From Bradyrhizobium sediminis (lineage in GTDB: Bacteria; Pseudomonadota; Alphaproteobacteria; Rhizobiales; Xanthobacteraceae): a stretch of DNA of 64,000 nt. Shown here one piece after another: positions 8,737 to 17,671 of the stretch. Location: assembly GCF_018736085.1 (NCBI RefSeq), contig NZ_CP076134.1, forward strand, positions 2,986,501-3,050,500, read 5' to 3'. A program made the translations under genes and the position numbers. The notes beneath the pieces are model-generated. The model saw only the letters and a program-made list of their open reading frames with translations, was not told the DNA's origin and ran no database searches. The first letter of the stretch is position 1. Every line of letters starts with the position of its first letter.

Positions 8737-8766
8737 GCCATACAGCCGAAGGGCGCGGGCTGTCAA
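8737..8766 (-). promoter_or_regulatory. Sigma-70 type promoter for leader peptide and argD
   Basis: On the minus strand TTGACA (8766-8761), an 18-bp spacer, then TATGGC (8742-8737). Transcription would begin near 8730, giving a 5' leader of roughly 190 nt before argD. Confidence 0.5.
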
Positions 8767-8821
8767 GAGCCTTAGCCAAGTCAACAACCTGACGATGGGG
8801 CGAGGGTGCCCAGTTCAAATA

Positions 8822-9550
8822 TCAAGGAGGGCTGCTTCCGATGAACGTAGCCGACGCCGAAAGGTATCGATTGTTGGAAAGCGTATGCGTTTTCGAAGTT
8901 CCATCAAGATCACCCACAGGCAAGCCAACCCAACAAGAGAACCCGCAACGGCTTTCGTCACCCTCTTTCCAACACGCCTCGAGCATCAGCGGTTGAGCCT
9001 GCGGCTCGTGAAGGGGAGAAAATCCGGCGTCCGGCTTCTGCGTCTTGTTTCTTATCTCATTAGGCAGAAGGATCGCCGTGGCTTCTCCCAACTTCTCGTT
9101 TTTCTTCCAGACGACAAGTGGCTTAACTTTGTTCCAAACATCAAACACGCCTAGTTCAAGATAATCAGGTGTATCGCGGACAAGCTGCCGTTCGCCAAGG
9201 ACGTCGCGTGCTTGCTGAACAACGTGGCGAAGAGGGCTTCCTTTTGGACAACCGGTCAAAAGGGCCTGAATGGCCTTTGATTTTGCTTCTGGCTGTAAAT
9301 GAGTAATGCGAACGCCAAAGAAAAACCGCTCACTGCTGGCGAATTCAAACAGGGCCTCGAAAGCAATATTGTTGGTCGCCTGTTGGTCGAGCCAGCGCTG
9401 GATCCGTACTGCAGCCCGATCCGGTGAATGCTCAAAGAAAATACGCTCCGCTCCATCCCAATCACCGTCGGCTGCAAACTGCCAGCCTATCAGGCCAGCT
9501 TCCCCGAAAGCTTCTTCAACTCTGGAAATCGGATCCTTGTCATCAGACAT
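8822..9550 (-). CDS. Hypothetical protein, orphan islet
   Basis: Predicted soluble protein of 242 residues that I do not recognise. The N-terminal part is acidic and helical (SDDKDPISRVEEAFGEAG), a central part is rich in hydrophobic helices (ALFEFASSERFFFGVRI), and the C-terminal third contains four cysteine/tryptophan-rich strands (CWKEGDESRCGFSCWVGLPV). No signal peptide or membrane segment is seen. By eye the base composition is clearly less GC-rich than argD and rimO on either side, which suggests acquisition. The ribosome-binding site is weak. Its stop lies about 55 bp before the argD promoter. Confidence 0.6.
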   Translation of the reverse strand: MSDDKDPISRVEEAFGEAGLIGWQFAADGDWDGAERIFFEHSPDRAAVRIQRWLDQQATNNIAFEALFEFASSERFFFGVRITHLQPEAKSKAIQALLTGCPKGSPLRHVVQQARDVLGERQLVRDTPDYLELGVFDVWNKVKPLVVWKKNEKLGEATAILLPNEIRNKTQKPDAGFSPLHEPQAQPLMLEACWKEGDESRCGFSCWVGLPVGDLDGTSKTHTLSNNRYLSASATFIGSSPP

Positions 9551-9611
9551 CTAGTTTACCAGATCGATCCACTTGAGACCGTCCCGCGCCGGGCCGTGCG
9601 CAGCAAGTGCG

Positions 9612-10937
9612 TCAGAACCCCGCGACGCTGCCGTGCAGGTCGTATTCGTCCGAGCGTTCGATCTTCGCGGTGACGATTTCGCCGACCCGCAGCGGGCGGC
9701 GGCTCGAGACATAGACCGCGCCGTCGATCTGCGGGGCGTCGGCTTTGGAACGGCCTTTGGCCACTGTCGGACCGACCTCGTCGATGATGACCTGCTGCCG
9801 CGTGCCGACCTTGCGCTTCAAACGGCGTGCGGAGATCTTCTGCTGCCGCGCCATCAGCGCATTCCAGCGCTCCTGCTTGATCTCTTCGGGCACGGCATTG
9901 GGAAGCGCGTTCGACGACGCGCCGGCGACCGGCTCATATTTGAAGCAGCCGGCGCGATCGATCTCGGCTTCTTCCAGCCAATCGAGCAGATAGGCGAAAT
10001 CGGAATCGGTCTCGCCGGGAAAACCGACGATGAAGGTCGAGCGCAAGGTGAGGTCAGGGCAATGCTCGCGCCACTTCTTGATCCGCGCCAGCGTCTTGTC
10101 CTGCGCCGCCGGGCGCTTCATCGCTTTCAGGACTTCCGGGCTCGCGTGCTGGAACGGAATGTCGAGATAGGGCAGCACCTTTCCTTCCGTCATCAGGTCG
10201 ATGACCTCGTCGACATGCGGGTAGGGGTAGACATATTGCAGCCGGACCCAGGCGCCGAGCTCGCCGAGCTCTTTCGCGAGGTCGAAGAATTTGGCGCGGA
10301 CCTCGCGGTCTTTCCACGGGCTCGCGGCATACTTCACGTCGACGCCGTAGGCCGAAGTATCCTGCGAAATAACCAGCAACTCCTTGACGCCGGCGCTGAC
10401 CAGCTTCTCGGCCTCGCGCAGCACGTCACCTGCGGGCCGCGACACCAGGTCGCCGCGCAACTTCGGAATGATGCAGAAGCTGCAGCGGTTGTTGCAGCCT
10501 TCGGAAATCTTGAGATAGGCGTAGTGCCGCGGCGTCAGCTTGATGCCCTGCGGCGGCACCAGGTCGAGGTGGGGATTGTGCACCGGCGGCAGCGCACGGT
10601 GCACGGCGGCGAGCACGCTCTCATATTGCTGAGGCCCCGATATCGACAGCACGCCGGGATAGGCGGCCTCGATCTGCTCGGGTTCCGCGCCCATGCAGCC
10701 GGTGACGATCACCTTGCCGTTCTCGGCCATGGCTTCGCCGATGGCGCCCAGCGATTCCTGCTTGGCGCTGTCGAGGAAGCCGCAGGTGTTGACGATCACC
10801 AGATCGGCGCCGTCATGCTTGCGCGCCAGCTCATAGCCCTCGGCGCGCAGCCGGGTGATGATCCGCTCGGAATCCACCAGCGCCTTGGGGCAACCCAAGG
10901 AAACAAAGCTGACTTTGGGCGCGGCGGCCTGTTGCAT
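9612..10937 (-). CDS. rimO: Ribosomal protein S12 methylthiotransferase RimO
   Basis: Radical-SAM enzyme of 441 residues that adds a methylthio group to an aspartate of ribosomal protein S12. Domains in order: the N-terminal methylthiotransferase domain with three cluster cysteines ([30 protein letters not shown]), the radical SAM core with CX3CX2C in [17 protein letters not shown], and a C-terminal TRAM domain ending [13 protein letters not shown]. The DSER and SFCIIP signatures point to RimO rather than MiaB. ATG 10937 is preferred over 10976, which adds a stretch without homology. Confidence 0.93.
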   Translation of the reverse strand: MQQAAAPKVSFVSLGCPKALVDSERIITRLRAEGYELARKHDGADLVIVNTCGFLDSAKQESLGAIGEAMAENGKVIVTGCMGAEPEQIEAAYPGVLSISGPQQYESVLAAVHRALPPVHNPHLDLVPPQGIKLTPRHYAYLKISEGCNNRCSFCIIPKLRGDLVSRPAGDVLREAEKLVSAGVKELLVISQDTSAYGVDVKYAASPWKDREVRAKFFDLAKELGELGAWVRLQYVYPYPHVDEVIDLMTEGKVLPYLDIPFQHASPEVLKAMKRPAAQDKTLARIKKWREHCPDLTLRSTFIVGFPGETDSDFAYLLDWLEEAEIDRAGCFKYEPVAGASSNALPNAVPEEIKQERWNALMARQQKISARRLKRKVGTRQQVIIDEVGPTVAKGRSKADAPQIDGAVYVSSRRPLRVGEIVTAKIERSDEYDLHGSVAGF

Positions 10938-11049
10938 GTTTGATTTGCCTGATTGATGGGCAGGAGCTAGTCCCAATTGTCCACAATTACAAGACTTTGA
11001 GCCGGCCTATGGCGTGGTAAGAGATGTTTTGCCGGAATGCGAGTGACCG

Positions 11050-11640
11050 ATGGGCGCCGAGTCGTCTCCGAAAATCGTCATCGTCGACGAAAGCCCGATC
11101 CGCGCGGCCATCCTCGAGGAGGGGCTGCGGGAAGCGGGCTTTACCGGCGTCACTCACATCAGCGAGATGCACAATCTGCTGGCCCGGATCTATTCGCTCG
11201 ATCCCGACGTCATCCTGATCGACCTCGAAAACCCCAGCCGCGACGTTCTCGAGCAGATGTTCCAGGTCAGCCGGGCTGTGCGCCGGCCGATCGCGATGTT
11301 CGTCGACCAGAGCGACGCCGCCTCGATCCAGGCGTCCGTCGATGCCGGCGTCTCCGCCTATATCGTCGATGGACTGAAGAAGGAACGCATCAAGCCGCTC
11401 CTCGACCTCTGCATCTCCCGCTTCAACGCCTTTTCCAAGCTGCAGGGCGAGCTCGATCGCGCCAAGTCCGCGCTCGAAGACCGCAAGGTGATCGACCGCG
11501 CCAAGGGCATCCTGATGAAGCTGAAGGGGCTCACCGAAGAGGAGGCCTACGTCCTGCTGCGCTCCACCGCGATGCGCGAGAAAAAGAAAATCGGCGAGAT
11601 CGCACAGTCGATCCTGACCGCTTCGGAGATGCTGAAATGA
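11050..11640 (+). CDS. nasT: ANTAR-domain antitermination regulator NasT
   Basis: RNA-binding antiterminator of 196 residues. Residues 1-120 form a receiver-like domain (KIVIVDESPIRAAIL, VILIDLENPSRD). Residues about 135-192 form a coiled coil and ANTAR domain (DRAKGILMKLKGLTEEEAY, STAMREKKKIGEIAQSIL). In the known system NasS holds NasT until nitrate or nitrite binds NasS; free NasT then binds paired hexaloop hairpins in the leader of target mRNAs and prevents termination. It overlaps nasS by 4 bp. The likely local target is the nirA leader at 12981-13129. Confidence 0.92.
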   Translation: MGAESSPKIVIVDESPIRAAILEEGLREAGFTGVTHISEMHNLLARIYSLDPDVILIDLENPSRDVLEQMFQVSRAVRRPIAMFVDQSDAASIQASVDAGVSAYIVDGLKKERIKPLLDLCISRFNAFSKLQGELDRAKSALEDRKVIDRAKGILMKLKGLTEEEAYVLLRSTAMREKKKIGEIAQSILTASEMLK

Positions 11641-12803
11641 CCACACCGCTGCGCATAGGTTTCATCCCGCTGGCCGACGCCGCGGCCCTGATCGTCGCCG
11701 TCGACAAGGGATTCGCCGCCGCGGAGGGGCTCGATGTGACGCTGGTCCGCGAGGTGTCGTGGTCGAACGTTCGAGACAAGCTCAACATCGGCATGTTCGA
11801 CGCAGCACATCTGCTGGCGCCGGTCGCGATCGCCTCCAGCCTCGGACTCGGGCACGTCAAGGTGCCGATCGTGGCGCCCTTCAATCTCGGCATCAACGGC
11901 AATGCGATCACGGTATCGCCGGCGCTGCATGCGGCGATCATGAGCGAGATCGAAGGCGATCCGTTCGATCCGATGGCAACCGCGCTGGCGTTGTCCCGCG
12001 TGGTGGCGACACGGCGCAAGAACGGCGCCGAGCCCCTGACCTTCGGCATGACCTTTCCGTTCTCGACCCACAATTATCAGCTTCGGTTCTGGATGGCGGC
12101 TGGCGGCGTCGATCCGGATGAGGACGTTCGTCTTGTGGTGCTGCCGCCGCCCTATATGGTGGACAGTCTCGCCAACGGTCATGTCGACGCCTTCTGCGTC
12201 GGCGCGCCCTGGAATTCGGTCGCCGTCGACCTTGGCGTCGGTCATATCCTGCATTTCGTCGCCGACATTCTGGTGCGTGCGGTGGAGAAGGTGCTGGCCG
12301 TCAGGCAGGACTGGTCGGAGAAGAATCCCCAAGTACTGGCCGCGCTGGTGCGGGCGCATGATCGCGCCGCCGACTTCATCGAGCAGCCGCAGAACCGCGC
12401 CGAGGCGGCGCGCATCCTCGGCGCGCCGGAGCGGATCGGGATCGATGCCGAGGTGATCCGGCGCACGCTGGATGGCCGCCTCAAGATTTCGCCCGATGGA
12501 ACCATTCGCGAAAGCAGCCGCTATCTGCTGGTGGGGCGGGAAGGTGCGGCGCGGCCCGACCCGGTGCAAGCCGCCTGGCTCTACGCCCAGATGGTGCGGT
12601 GGGGGCAGACCACGATCAGCCCCGAGGCGCTCAAGACCGCCATGGCGGTGTTCCGGCCCGATCTGTACGACGCAGCGCTGGGGCGCGAGGCGAGGGCCGC
12701 CCGGGCCGCCGACGCCATCGGCGCGTTCGCCGGCCCGGCGTTCGACGCCAACGACATTGCAGGCCATTTGGCGGCCTTCAAGATCGGGCACTGGAAGGCC
12801 TGA
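11637..12803 (+). CDS. nasS: Nitrate/nitrite sensor NasS (NrtA/CmpA-like)
   Basis: Ligand-binding protein of 388 residues from the CmpA/NrtA family, without a signal peptide, so it acts in the cytoplasm as the sensor partner of NasT rather than as a transporter subunit. Typical stretches are LRIGFIPLADAAALIVAVDKG, MFDAAHLLAP, and TFPFSTHNYQLRFWMAAGGV. ATG 11637 overlaps the nasT stop (ATGA), which fits the 1:1 complex known for this pair. It is followed by the sigma-54-like promoter of the nitrite reductase operon. Confidence 0.9.
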   Translation: MTTPLRIGFIPLADAAALIVAVDKGFAAAEGLDVTLVREVSWSNVRDKLNIGMFDAAHLLAPVAIASSLGLGHVKVPIVAPFNLGINGNAITVSPALHAAIMSEIEGDPFDPMATALALSRVVATRRKNGAEPLTFGMTFPFSTHNYQLRFWMAAGGVDPDEDVRLVVLPPPYMVDSLANGHVDAFCVGAPWNSVAVDLGVGHILHFVADILVRAVEKVLAVRQDWSEKNPQVLAALVRAHDRAADFIEQPQNRAEAARILGAPERIGIDAEVIRRTLDGRLKISPDGTIRESSRYLLVGREGAARPDPVQAAWLYAQMVRWGQTTISPEALKTAMAVFRPDLYDAALGREARAARAADAIGAFAGPAFDANDIAGHLAAFKIGHWKA

Positions 12804-12952
12804 TACCGAAGTCGATGGGCGATCGTTGGGCCGTCACCTCAAATGGCTAATTTTTAGGCGGCCTGCTTGATATTGGCGGCGGAGTCCGCCACCAAGGTCC
12901 CCGTTCAAAATATAACCGATTGAATAGTATACAGTTTTTACTGAAACCAGCA

Positions 12953-12968
12953 TGGCACGCAACTTGAA
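12953..12968 (+). promoter_or_regulatory. Candidate sigma-54 promoter for nirA
   Basis: TGGCACG (12953-12959), 4 bp, then TTGAA (12964-12968). Spacing and the -24 half match the sigma-54 consensus exactly; the -12 half has A in place of C (TTGCW expected). Sigma-54/NtrC control of nitrite assimilation is common in this group. The start site would be near 12980. Confidence 0.5.
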
Positions 12969-12980
12969 TATTGCAGTGCA

Positions 12981-13129
12981 GCCAGCCGTCGCCGATGCCG
13001 CTGGCCTACGTCCAAGATGGATTTCCGCAGCAACGAAGCTGGGCGGGCCGCTACCTCTGGTTTGAGCGGGTCGTATGCCTTTTTCCGTTGAAAGCCACCA
13101 GTCGTGGCCGCAGGAGCTTCGTCGCGCAC
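12981..13129 (+). promoter_or_regulatory. nirA leader RNA with ANTAR-type hairpin
   Basis: Untranslated leader of about 150 nt. A first hairpin pairs GCCAGC (12981-12986) with GCTGGC (13000-13005). A second has stem CAGC (13028-13031) / GCTG (13038-13041) and the six-base loop AACGAA, with A at loop position 1 and G at position 4 as in ANTAR target RNAs. An imperfect stem follows (CCGCTACC / GGTTTGAGCGG), and a T-run at 13080-13084. This is the expected layout for NasT antitermination. The first hairpin does not show a hexaloop, so the match is partial. Confidence 0.45.
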
Positions 13130-14911
13130 ATGAAAATCGAAAGTCTCTCCATCGACTTTACCGACGAGCAGAAGCGCTATCTCGAAGGATTCACCACCGG
13201 CCTGCAGATCAGCCGGGTCGGGCGGGGGCTCAGTGGCGCGGCTGCGGGCAAAACCAGCAGCGAGCCGACCGGACCCGACGCCGCCCACATCAAGGCGCAG
13301 GACAAGACCGTAGCGTCCGGCAAGAAGCTCGCCGACCAGGAGAAGTTCAAGCGCGAGGAACATCCGTTCGACGCCTATCCGCGGCTGAAGGAGCAGGCGC
13401 GCACCAACGCGCCGCCGTCGCCGGCGGATAATTTCCGCTGGCGCTATTACGGCCTGTTCTATGTCGCGCCGGCGCAGGATTCCTACATGTGCCGCTTGAG
13501 GATACCGAACGGCATCCTCAAGCACTGGCAGTTTTCAGGACTCGCCGACCTGATCGAACCGCTTTGCGGGCCGTTCTGCCACGTCACCACCCGGGCCAAC
13601 CTGCAGGTGCGGGAGATACCGCCGAAGAATGCCGTGGCCCTGATCGAGGGTATCCAGGACCTCGGTCTGTGCTCGCGCGGCTCCGGCGCCGACAACATCC
13701 GCAACGTCACGGGCACGCCGACCGCCGGCATCGATCCGCAGGAGCTACTGGACACCCGCGAATATGCGCGCGAATGGCACTACCACATCCTCAACGACCG
13801 CTCGCTGACCGGGCTCCCGCGCAAGTTCAACGTCGCCTTCGACGGCGCCGGCAGGATCGCAGTACTCGAGGACACCAACGACATCGCGTTCGCTGCTGTC
13901 GAGGTGAGGGATGGTTTCGGCGTCCAGCCCGGGATCTGGTTCCGGCTCGGGATCGGCGGCATCACCGGTCACAAGGATTTCGCCAGGGAAACCGGCATCA
14001 TCGTCAAGCCGGCCGATGCGACCAAGGTCGCCGACGCCATCGTCCGCGTCTTCATCGATCACGGCGACCGCACCAACCGGCTCAAGGCGCGTTTGAAATA
14101 CGTCATCGACGGCATGGGCATGGAGAAATTCCTTGACCTGGTCGAGGAGAAACTCGGCCACGCCTTCACGCGGGTGCCGCCGGAGGCGCTGGCGCCGCGC
14201 CCGGCTTTCGACCGGATGGCCCATATCGGCGTGGTCAAGCAGAAGCAGGCCGGCCTGAACTGGATCGGCATTGCCTTGCCGCTCGGCAAGGCGACCTGCG
14301 AGCAGATGCGGGGCCTTGCCAAAATCGCGCAGGATCTCGGCGACGGCGATATCCGCCTCACGGTCTGGCAGAATCTCTTGATCCCCGGCGTGCGCGACGA
14401 CAATGTCGAACCCGCGATCGCGGCAATCAAGAAGATCGGGCTGGCCGTCGAGGCCTCGCAAATCCGCGCCGGATTGATCGCCTGCACCGGCAACGCCGGC
14501 TGCAAGTTCGCGGCGTCCGACACCAAACGGCATGCGGCTGCGATCGGCGACTGGTGCGAACCGCGGGTCGAACTCGATACTCCGCTCAACATCCATCTCA
14601 CCGGCTGCCACCATTCCTGTGCGCAGCATTACATCAGCGATATCGGCCTGATCGCCGCCAAGGTGCCCGTGGGCGAGGAGGACGACACCGTCGAGGGCTA
14701 TCATCTGTTCGCCGGTGGAGGGTTCGGCCCGAATGCCGATGTCGGGCAGGAGGTCTATCACGACCTGAAGGCGGAGGATGCGCCGAAGACGGTTGAGAAG
14801 CTGTTGAAGGCCTATCTCGCGCATCGCGCCTCTCCTGATGAAACCTTCCTGACGTTCGCGCGCCGCCACGACGGCGAGACGCTGCGCAAGCTTGCCGAGG
14901 CTTCCAAATGA
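13130..14911 (+). CDS. nirA: Assimilatory nitrite/sulfite reductase (siroheme)
   Basis: Siroheme and [4Fe-4S] enzyme of 593 residues that reduces nitrite to ammonium by six electrons (sulfite is the alternative for this family). The cluster/siroheme cysteines are visible as CTGNAGC (residues 452 and 458) and CHHSC (493 and 497). Two ferredoxin-like half-domains (RIPNGILKHWQF, RANLQVREIP; GIALPLGKATCEQ, LTVWQNLLIPGV) repeat as usual. The first 90 residues form a charged extension. Context (nasT-nasS upstream) favours nitrite. ATG 13130 has AGGAG upstream; the in-frame extension to 12971 would run through the leader hairpins. It overlaps the next gene by 4 bp. Confidence 0.88.
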   Translation: MKIESLSIDFTDEQKRYLEGFTTGLQISRVGRGLSGAAAGKTSSEPTGPDAAHIKAQDKTVASGKKLADQEKFKREEHPFDAYPRLKEQARTNAPPSPADNFRWRYYGLFYVAPAQDSYMCRLRIPNGILKHWQFSGLADLIEPLCGPFCHVTTRANLQVREIPPKNAVALIEGIQDLGLCSRGSGADNIRNVTGTPTAGIDPQELLDTREYAREWHYHILNDRSLTGLPRKFNVAFDGAGRIAVLEDTNDIAFAAVEVRDGFGVQPGIWFRLGIGGITGHKDFARETGIIVKPADATKVADAIVRVFIDHGDRTNRLKARLKYVIDGMGMEKFLDLVEEKLGHAFTRVPPEALAPRPAFDRMAHIGVVKQKQAGLNWIGIALPLGKATCEQMRGLAKIAQDLGDGDIRLTVWQNLLIPGVRDDNVEPAIAAIKKIGLAVEASQIRAGLIACTGNAGCKFAASDTKRHAAAIGDWCEPRVELDTPLNIHLTGCHHSCAQHYISDIGLIAAKVPVGEEDDTVEGYHLFAGGGFGPNADVGQEVYHDLKAEDAPKTVEKLLKAYLAHRASPDETFLTFARRHDGETLRKLAEASK

Positions 14912-16515
14912 ACCAGATGACGCCGCCTCCGAAGATCGAGATCATCCCCTCGAGCGCGCCGTTTTCCGAAGCACAGCGTTCCTGGCTGAACGGCTTCTTT
15001 GCCGGGCTGTTGTCGACCGACGCCCCGATGGCGCTGTCGACGGAGCAGGGCGCCGCCGTTCTGCAGGGCCCTGCAGGCGACGGCGATGACGGCGAGGCGC
15101 CTTGGCATGACCAGACCATGTCGATAGCCGACCGCATGAAGCTCGCCGAAGGCCGGCCGCTGCGGCGGCGGATGATGGCGGCCATGGCGCAGCAGGATTG
15201 CGGCCAGTGCGGCTACAACTGCCATGACTATTCGGAAGCGATCGCGGGCAAGACGGAAGCGCGTCTCAACCTCTGCGTCCCCGGCGGCAAGGAAACCGCC
15301 CGGATGCTGAAGACCCTGCATGAGGAACTGGAGAAGGCGCCGGCGGCCTCATCGGGTCCGGCAGCCGCGCCCGCGGCGGCTGCGCCGGCCGTCGTGGCGG
15401 AGCCCGGCCGTTCGCGGGACAATCCGGTGGCCGCCACCTTCCTGTCGCGGCGCCTGCTCAACAAGCCCGGCTCGGAAAAAGAGACCTGGCATATCGATTT
15501 CGACCTCTCGGGCGCCGGCCTCGATTATGTCGTCGGCGATTCCTTCGGCATCTTTGCCCGCAACGATGTCGGCCATGTCGATCAGATCATTGCCCTGCTC
15601 GGCGCGTCCCATACCACCAAGGTAAGAGGCAAGACGCTGCGCGAGGTGTTGATCGACGACGTCTCGCTGGCGCCGGCCCCCGACAGCCTGTTCGAACTGT
15701 TGTCCTTCATCACCGGCGGCGCACTGCGCGAGAAGGCACGCGCGCTGGCGCAAGGCGAGGATCCTGACGGCGACGCCGCGACACTGGACGTGATGGCGGC
15801 GCTGCAAAAATTCTCCGGCGTCCGTCCGCATCCCGAAGCCTTCGTCGAGGCGCTGGAGCCGCTGCAGCCGCGGCTCTATTCGATCTCCTCGTCGCACAAC
15901 GCGACGCCCGGCAAACTGTCGCTTACGGTGGACTGCGTGCGCTACGTGATCGGCAAGCGCAAGCGGCTCGGGCTCGCCTCTACCTTCCTCGCCGAACGCA
16001 TCAATCCCGGCGACGAGGTCAAGGTTTATGTGCAGAAGGCCCACGGCTTCGCGCTGCCGCAGGATCCGAAGACGCCGATCATCATGATCGGGCCGGGCAC
16101 CGGCGTCGCTCCGTTCCGCGCCTTCCTGCTCGACCGCAAGGCCACCGGCGCGCCCGGCAAGAACTGGCTGTTCTTCGGCCATCAGCGCAGCGACTGCGAT
16201 TTCTTCTATGCCGACGAGCTCAACGCCCTCAAAACCTCGGGCGTGCTGACGCGATTATCGCTGGCGTGGTCGCGCGACGGCGACAAGAAATTCTATGTGC
16301 AGGACCGCATGCGCGAACTCGGCCGCGAAGTGTGGACGTGGTTGGCCGACGGCGCCAACCTCTATATCTGCGGTGACGCCAAGCGGATGGCGAAGGATGT
16401 CGAACGCGCGCTGGTCGATATCATCGCGCAGTTCGGCGCACGGTCGACCGACGAAGCGGTGCTGTTCGTCGCCGATCTCAAGAAGAAGGGGCGGTTCCAG
16501 CAGGATGTCTACTGA
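14908..16515 (+). CDS. Fe-S/flavin reductase, CysJ-like with RnfB-type cluster domain
   Basis: Predicted electron donor of 535 residues for the NirA protein it overlaps. Residues about 85-135 hold a [4Fe-4S] motif of the RnfB type (DCGQCGYNCHDYSEAIAG ... NLCVPGG). After an Ala/Pro linker (about 150-165) comes a sulfite-reductase-alpha/cytochrome-P450-reductase FAD and NADPH module: RLYSISSSHN (FAD), IIMIGPGTGVAPFRAFL (NADPH), WLFFGHQRS, and a C-terminal aromatic residue in RFQQDVY. The usual FMN flavodoxin domain of CysJ is missing and the Fe-S domain takes its place. I infer NADPH to FAD to Fe-S to NirA electron flow. Confidence 0.85.
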   Translation: MNQMTPPPKIEIIPSSAPFSEAQRSWLNGFFAGLLSTDAPMALSTEQGAAVLQGPAGDGDDGEAPWHDQTMSIADRMKLAEGRPLRRRMMAAMAQQDCGQCGYNCHDYSEAIAGKTEARLNLCVPGGKETARMLKTLHEELEKAPAASSGPAAAPAAAAPAVVAEPGRSRDNPVAATFLSRRLLNKPGSEKETWHIDFDLSGAGLDYVVGDSFGIFARNDVGHVDQIIALLGASHTTKVRGKTLREVLIDDVSLAPAPDSLFELLSFITGGALREKARALAQGEDPDGDAATLDVMAALQKFSGVRPHPEAFVEALEPLQPRLYSISSSHNATPGKLSLTVDCVRYVIGKRKRLGLASTFLAERINPGDEVKVYVQKAHGFALPQDPKTPIIMIGPGTGVAPFRAFLLDRKATGAPGKNWLFFGHQRSDCDFFYADELNALKTSGVLTRLSLAWSRDGDKKFYVQDRMRELGREVWTWLADGANLYICGDAKRMAKDVERALVDIIAQFGARSTDEAVLFVADLKKKGRFQQDVY

Positions 16516-16691
16516 GCGGGTTCCAGACCGATTCAATTCGAACAAATAATATTCTCGTCCGAATCCGCCGCAGAGAATTTTTGACTGCAATTGGACTCTA
16601 TCGGGGCGTTGATATCGCTATTTCCGGGATGGTCTTGCATCCGGCAGCGGACGGCATTTGATTATGCCCGATGCTGCGTTGGAGATCGACC

Positions 16692-16844
16692 ATGCGCGAA
16701 CTATCGGCGGAAGCCCGCCTGCACCTTTACGCGCGTTCGCTGTCCAGGCGAAGCGGAACCGGATTTCACGCGGCCGCGCTCTACGGCGCCTTCGCGGTCA
16801 TAGCCGGCATTTTATTGGGTACGCTCTCGGTTCACCCATTCTAG
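16692..16844 (+). CDS. Small putative membrane protein, 50 residues
   Basis: Short ORF from ATG 16692 to TAG 16844 with GGAG about 8 bp upstream. The first half is polar and basic (MRELSAEARLHLYARSLSRR); the second half is a single hydrophobic segment (ALYGAFAVIAGILLGTLSV). The pattern fits a small single-pass membrane protein with the basic end in the cytoplasm. No family is recognised. It lies alone between the nitrite reductase operon and the convergent pxp genes. Confidence 0.5.
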   Translation: MRELSAEARLHLYARSLSRRSGTGFHAAALYGAFAVIAGILLGTLSVHPF

Positions 16845-16853
16845 GGCAACTCC

Positions 16854-17624
16854 CTAATTAGCCTTCTTGAACGGCGCCACCTCAATCCCCCCGACCTTCA
16901 GCGCTTGCCTCACGCCGCGCGCGATTTCGACGGCGCCCGGGGTATCGCCGTGAATGCACACGGTGTCGGTGCGCATCTTGATCACCTTGCCCGTCACCGA
17001 GACCACCGCGCCGTCCTGCACCATCCGCACCACGCGATCCGCGATTTCCCTGGCGTCGTGCAGCACCGCGCCGGGCTTGCGGCGCGACACCAGCGAGCCG
17101 TCGTCTTCATAGGCACGATCGGCGAACACTTCGTGCACCATCGGCAGATTGGCGGCTTCGCCCGCCTGCACCAGTTTCGAATTGGCGAGCACCACGAAAA
17201 CCAGATTGGGATCGACCGCCCTGATCGCGGAGGCGATCGCCTTCGCGGTCATGTCGTCCTCGCAGGCGACATTGGACAACGCGCCATGCGCCTTGACGTG
17301 GGTGACCTTGTGACCGGCCGCGGTCGCGATCGCCTGCAGCGCGCCGATCTGGTAGGCGACCAGGTTTTCGATCTCCGACGATTTCAGGCCGACCATCGGC
17401 CGCCGGCCGAAACCGTGCAGGTCGCGGTAACCGGGATGGGCGCCGATGCTGACCCCGCGCGCTTTCGCAAGTTCCACCGTCCTGCGCATGATGTCGGCAT
17501 CGCCGGCGTGAAAGCCGCAGGCGACATTGACCGACGTGGCCAGTTCGATCATGGCGGCGTCATTGCCCATTTGCCATGCGCCAAATCCTTCGCCGAGATC
17601 GCAATTCAGATCGATGGTCTTCAT
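16854..17624 (-). CDS. pxpA: 5-oxoprolinase subunit A (LamB/YcsF family)
   Basis: Subunit of 256 residues of the ATP-dependent PxpABC enzyme that hydrolyses 5-oxoproline to glutamate, removing a damage product of glutamine. Family motifs are [13 protein letters not shown] at the N-terminus, [22 protein letters not shown], and [10 protein letters not shown]; the His and Asp residues in these blocks line the active site. It is the last gene of a pxpB-pxpC-pxpA operon on the minus strand. ATG 17624 is chosen because homology begins there; the frame is open to 17714. Confidence 0.9.
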   Translation of the reverse strand: MKTIDLNCDLGEGFGAWQMGNDAAMIELATSVNVACGFHAGDADIMRRTVELAKARGVSIGAHPGYRDLHGFGRRPMVGLKSSEIENLVAYQIGALQAIATAAGHKVTHVKAHGALSNVACEDDMTAKAIASAIRAVDPNLVFVVLANSKLVQAGEAANLPMVHEVFADRAYEDDGSLVSRRKPGAVLHDAREIADRVVRMVQDGAVVSVTGKVIKMRTDTVCIHGDTPGAVEIARGVRQALKVGGIEVAPFKKAN

Positions 17625-17671
17625 GATGTGTCCGCTTCGCGTGAGTGGATCTTGAATTCGTCGTGCGCCGG

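Noticed and set aside
12971-13129. Upstream extension of nirA to 646 residues
   Set aside because: It would place coding sequence over the leader hairpins and begins before or at the predicted transcript start; ATG 13130 has a ribosome-binding site.
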